Of a stretch of 64,000 nt of DNA, positions 62,371 through 64,000 are shown piece by piece. The first letter of the stretch is position 1. Every line of letters begins with the position of its first letter. A program made the position numbers and the translations under genes. Source of the stretch: Lysobacterales bacterium (GTDB lineage Bacteria > Pseudomonadota > Gammaproteobacteria > Xanthomonadales > SZUA-38); NCBI GenBank assembly GCA_028285525.1, contig JANQOZ010000099.1:1-64000 (forward strand), read 5' to 3'. The notes beneath the pieces are model-generated. The model was given only the letters and a program-made list of their open reading frames with translations. It did not search any database and was not told where the DNA came from.

Positions 62371-62888
62371 TAAGCAAAGGATTTTCTAGCAAGTATGTTC
62401 AAGCAAGTTATCATCGTGCCGAGGTTTTCTGGTTGTTTCCCTAACCCGGGTTAATGATTCTGGTCGTCGGAAGCGAAACATTACACCGTCTTTGTTTCAG
62501 GGGGAGCTTACTCGCAGCTCGGGTACAGAAGACACGGCAGCACGGTGCGGCTCAATTGAACAACTGTTCCAGCAATCGGATTGTTGTGTTTTGAATACAA
62601 GTGTTCCGTTTAGCTCTGATATTCGAAACGTCTCGATGATTCATAATTATACGTTCGGCTGTCTGGCGCACTGCATTAAAAAGAGTTGGAGTTTGCTTCG
62701 CTAGTTCAGCGTATTGCAGTTTTGTAGCGAATAAAGGTAATGTCCATAGCTTATCCAAGTTCAGGCTGGGGCCAAACACTGATTACGCGCCGGGCGTCTC
62801 AAAAGCCCATGGCTCCGTCGCCCATCGCAACAAACTGGTCTCGCGTATCGTGGCGCTGATTTCAGGCCCGCAAGTTGGTGCGGGCAAG
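62371..62888. other. 518-base stretch without a convincing gene
   Basis: This AT-richer stretch separates two minus-strand gene pairs. Two short frames, 62492-62704 (+, 70 codons) and 62552-62779 (-, 75 codons), overlap each other and lack good ribosome sites and recognisable sequence. I see no tRNA, strong hairpin or clear promoter, although the promoter of the 62370 gene should lie at its left end. Confidence 0.4.
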
Positions 62889-63131
62889 TTATGGGCGCGG
62901 AACGCAATGCCCGTTGATTAAGATAAAGCCCGGGGGGCAGGCCCGGGTTGTAGCGACCTTCATTTCGTTGTTCTGTACGTGCGCCAGTTCAACGCTTACA
63001 ACGGCAAGATCGAGCCCAAACTGCTGGAAAGCGTCGACCGCTGCGAAAACTGCCTCAGCTAGTTTTTCGTTATCAGCGCCTAGTTCTTCTAGACTAGGCT
63101 CTTGGTCAAAATTTCGACTCATCAATTCCAT
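62889..63131 (-). CDS. Small hypothetical protein with a CPPG...CVPRP end
   Basis: An 80-residue protein: an acidic helical N-terminal half (LEELGADNEKLAEAVFAAVDAF) and a C-terminus RACPPGFILINGHCVPRP with two cysteines that could pair. The sequence recalls small bacterial peptides ending CPPG-x-C-VP, whose function I do not know. It follows the upstream gene by one base and is surely in the same operon. Confidence 0.6.
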   Translation of the reverse strand: MELMSRNFDQEPSLEELGADNEKLAEAVFAAVDAFQQFGLDLAVVSVELAHVQNNEMKVATTRACPPGFILINGHCVPRP

Positions 63132-63132
63132 C

Positions 63133-64000
63133 TCACGCTCCTTTCGCGATCACCGTAACTTTGGCGTAAATGCGTTTGTTTTCGCTGTGGATCAAAGCCA
63201 ATTCTTTGACTCCAGGTTTCTCCGTTATCTTACGATCCAAGAAGACTCGAAGTTTCGTTTTCCCTGCACGCGCTGTAGGCAAGACACGCTCTCCCAGAAG
63301 CACGGAATCTATGCTTGAGAGGTCGGAGCCCTGCAGAACAACCCAGCGTTCGTCGTTTTGGTCCACGTTTTCGGCTTCGGTGATCTTTGGGCTGGGAACA
63401 ACCTTTTTTGTCTTGAGGGGGATAAACCAGGGGTCAGCATATCCCGCGGTTATTACCATTGGAGACGTTTCATCAATCAAACTATTGGGTACTGAAAAGT
63501 ACCTTCGGCGTTCCGTATTTGAGTAGTCTGTAAGAGGTGTAAGCTTAGTAGCGCCGATTTTCGCTGAAACTGCTGAACCTTTTGCTGGTTGGCCGATCAC
63601 CGCAAAAGCCGTGCATTTCTGCTCTTTGCCATCACATAGAGCCGATGGCGCCGTAACCATGCCGGATGCCTCCGCGGCAAAAAGCCCCCTTATTTCAGCG
63701 AGTGAAATATGTTTGCTATAAGCGCTTGAGCTATGGAAAGGCTCAACTACGTGAATTCCGCGCGCATCAACGAGCTCTTTGATGGGAATTAGGAATTTGA
63801 TTTCTGTTTTTGTAATCTCATCCTTTAGCTCTTGCGCTCCACAGCTCTTTTTGGGTTCTGGTTTAACCTGCTCTGTGCTTGATGTTCTAAGTATTGCCGG
63901 GCGTTTTTGACCACCATAAATATTCTTACCAACCCGAATCATGGACCGATTGGGGACGTTGCCGAAATCGCTGGCGTACACGTTCGGATAGTTGACAAGG
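63133..64000 (-). CDS. Hypothetical protein, 5' end beyond the window
   Basis: The reading frame is open from its stop at 63133 to the right edge, giving at least 288 residues; the true start is outside. Visible parts include NYPNVYASDFGNVPNRS, a lysine-rich segment with a single cysteine, and a C-terminal beta-rich region that could be one immunoglobulin-like domain (ELALIHSENKRIYAKVTVIAKGA). No enzymatic motif is recognised. It is followed after one base by the small cysteine-tailed gene. Confidence 0.6.
   Translation of the reverse strand, partial: LVNYPNVYASDFGNVPNRSMIRVGKNIYGGQKRPAILRTSSTEQVKPEPKKSCGAQELKDEITKTEIKFLIPIKELVDARGIHVVEPFHSSSAYSKHISLAEIRGLFAAEASGMVTAPSALCDGKEQKCTAFAVIGQPAKGSAVSAKIGATKLTPLTDYSNTERRRYFSVPNSLIDETSPMVITAGYADPWFIPLKTKKVVPSPKITEAENVDQNDERWVVLQGSDLSSIDSVLLGERVLPTARAGKTKLRVFLDRKITEKPGVKELALIHSENKRIYAKVTVIAKGA

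Noticed and set aside
62492..62779. Two overlapping frames of 70 and 75 codons on opposite strands
   Set aside because: They compete for the same DNA, lack ribosome sites and show no recognisable features.

Overview
The window looks like a high-GC gammaproteobacterial chromosome. The best evidence is the cell-envelope block lipA-lipB-ybeD-dacA-rlpA-mltB-rodA-mrdA-mreD-mreC-mreB, the adjacent gatCAB operon, a split class II ribonucleotide reductase (NrdJa/NrdJb, as in Pseudomonas) and a DUF3379 protein. Two secreted proteins end in a Gly-Phe-Glu tail of the kind I associate with Xanthomonadales-like and Wenzhouxiangella-like bacteria; that lineage guess is from memory and is weak.

Layout. (1) 1-6210: a MoxR-associated aerotolerance (Bat) operon: tail of a DUF4381-like gene, BatA, BatB/TPR, and BatD joined in frame to a YtcJ-like amidohydrolase. 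(2) 6304-21272: housekeeping and metabolic genes on both strands: orphan ParA, Ada, DUF3379 protein, an Lrp regulator divergent from a leucine-dehydrogenase-like gene, an SDR plus histidinol-dehydrogenase-like pair, a membrane-attached serine hydrolase, an ASCH protein, Nth, a LysR regulator divergent from a PNPOx/flavin-reductase fusion, and a GGDEF/EAL protein. (3) 21385-24851: a four-gene minus-strand operon (CmcJ/NvfI-like oxidoreductase, LLM flavin enzyme, SDR, crotonase) behind a promoter containing an inverted repeat. (4) 25196-33919: a SpoU methyltransferase, nrdJab with paired NrdR boxes and an intrinsic terminator, DegQ, a PstS-like binding protein, a HAD hydrolase and a leucyl aminopeptidase. 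(5) 34000-47025: tail-specific protease, lipoate synthesis, and the Rod/Mre elongation machinery, all on the minus strand. (6) 47238-55320: gatCAB, a PfkB kinase, and two secreted multidomain proteins sharing the C-terminal tail.

(7) 55419-64000: an elongator tRNA-Met gene marks a sharp change. Downstream genes are visibly less GC-rich, have few recognisable relatives and resemble an integrated island. Its first part is a tightly overlapping operon: a small basic protein, a 631-residue protein with an HEXXH zinc-metallopeptidase motif, a 225-residue orphan and a SIR2-like protein with intact catalytic motifs. A HEPN-like gene and a truncated nuclease-like gene ending in a hairpin repeat follow. 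The second part is a minus-strand set of membrane, exported and unknown proteins running off the window edge.

The metallopeptidase/orphan/SIR2 operon is the best candidate for an undescribed system. I read it as a possible anti-phage or other NAD-depleting module. That is inference from motifs and context, not shown by the sequence. No integrase, CRISPR array, rRNA or insertion sequence was seen.
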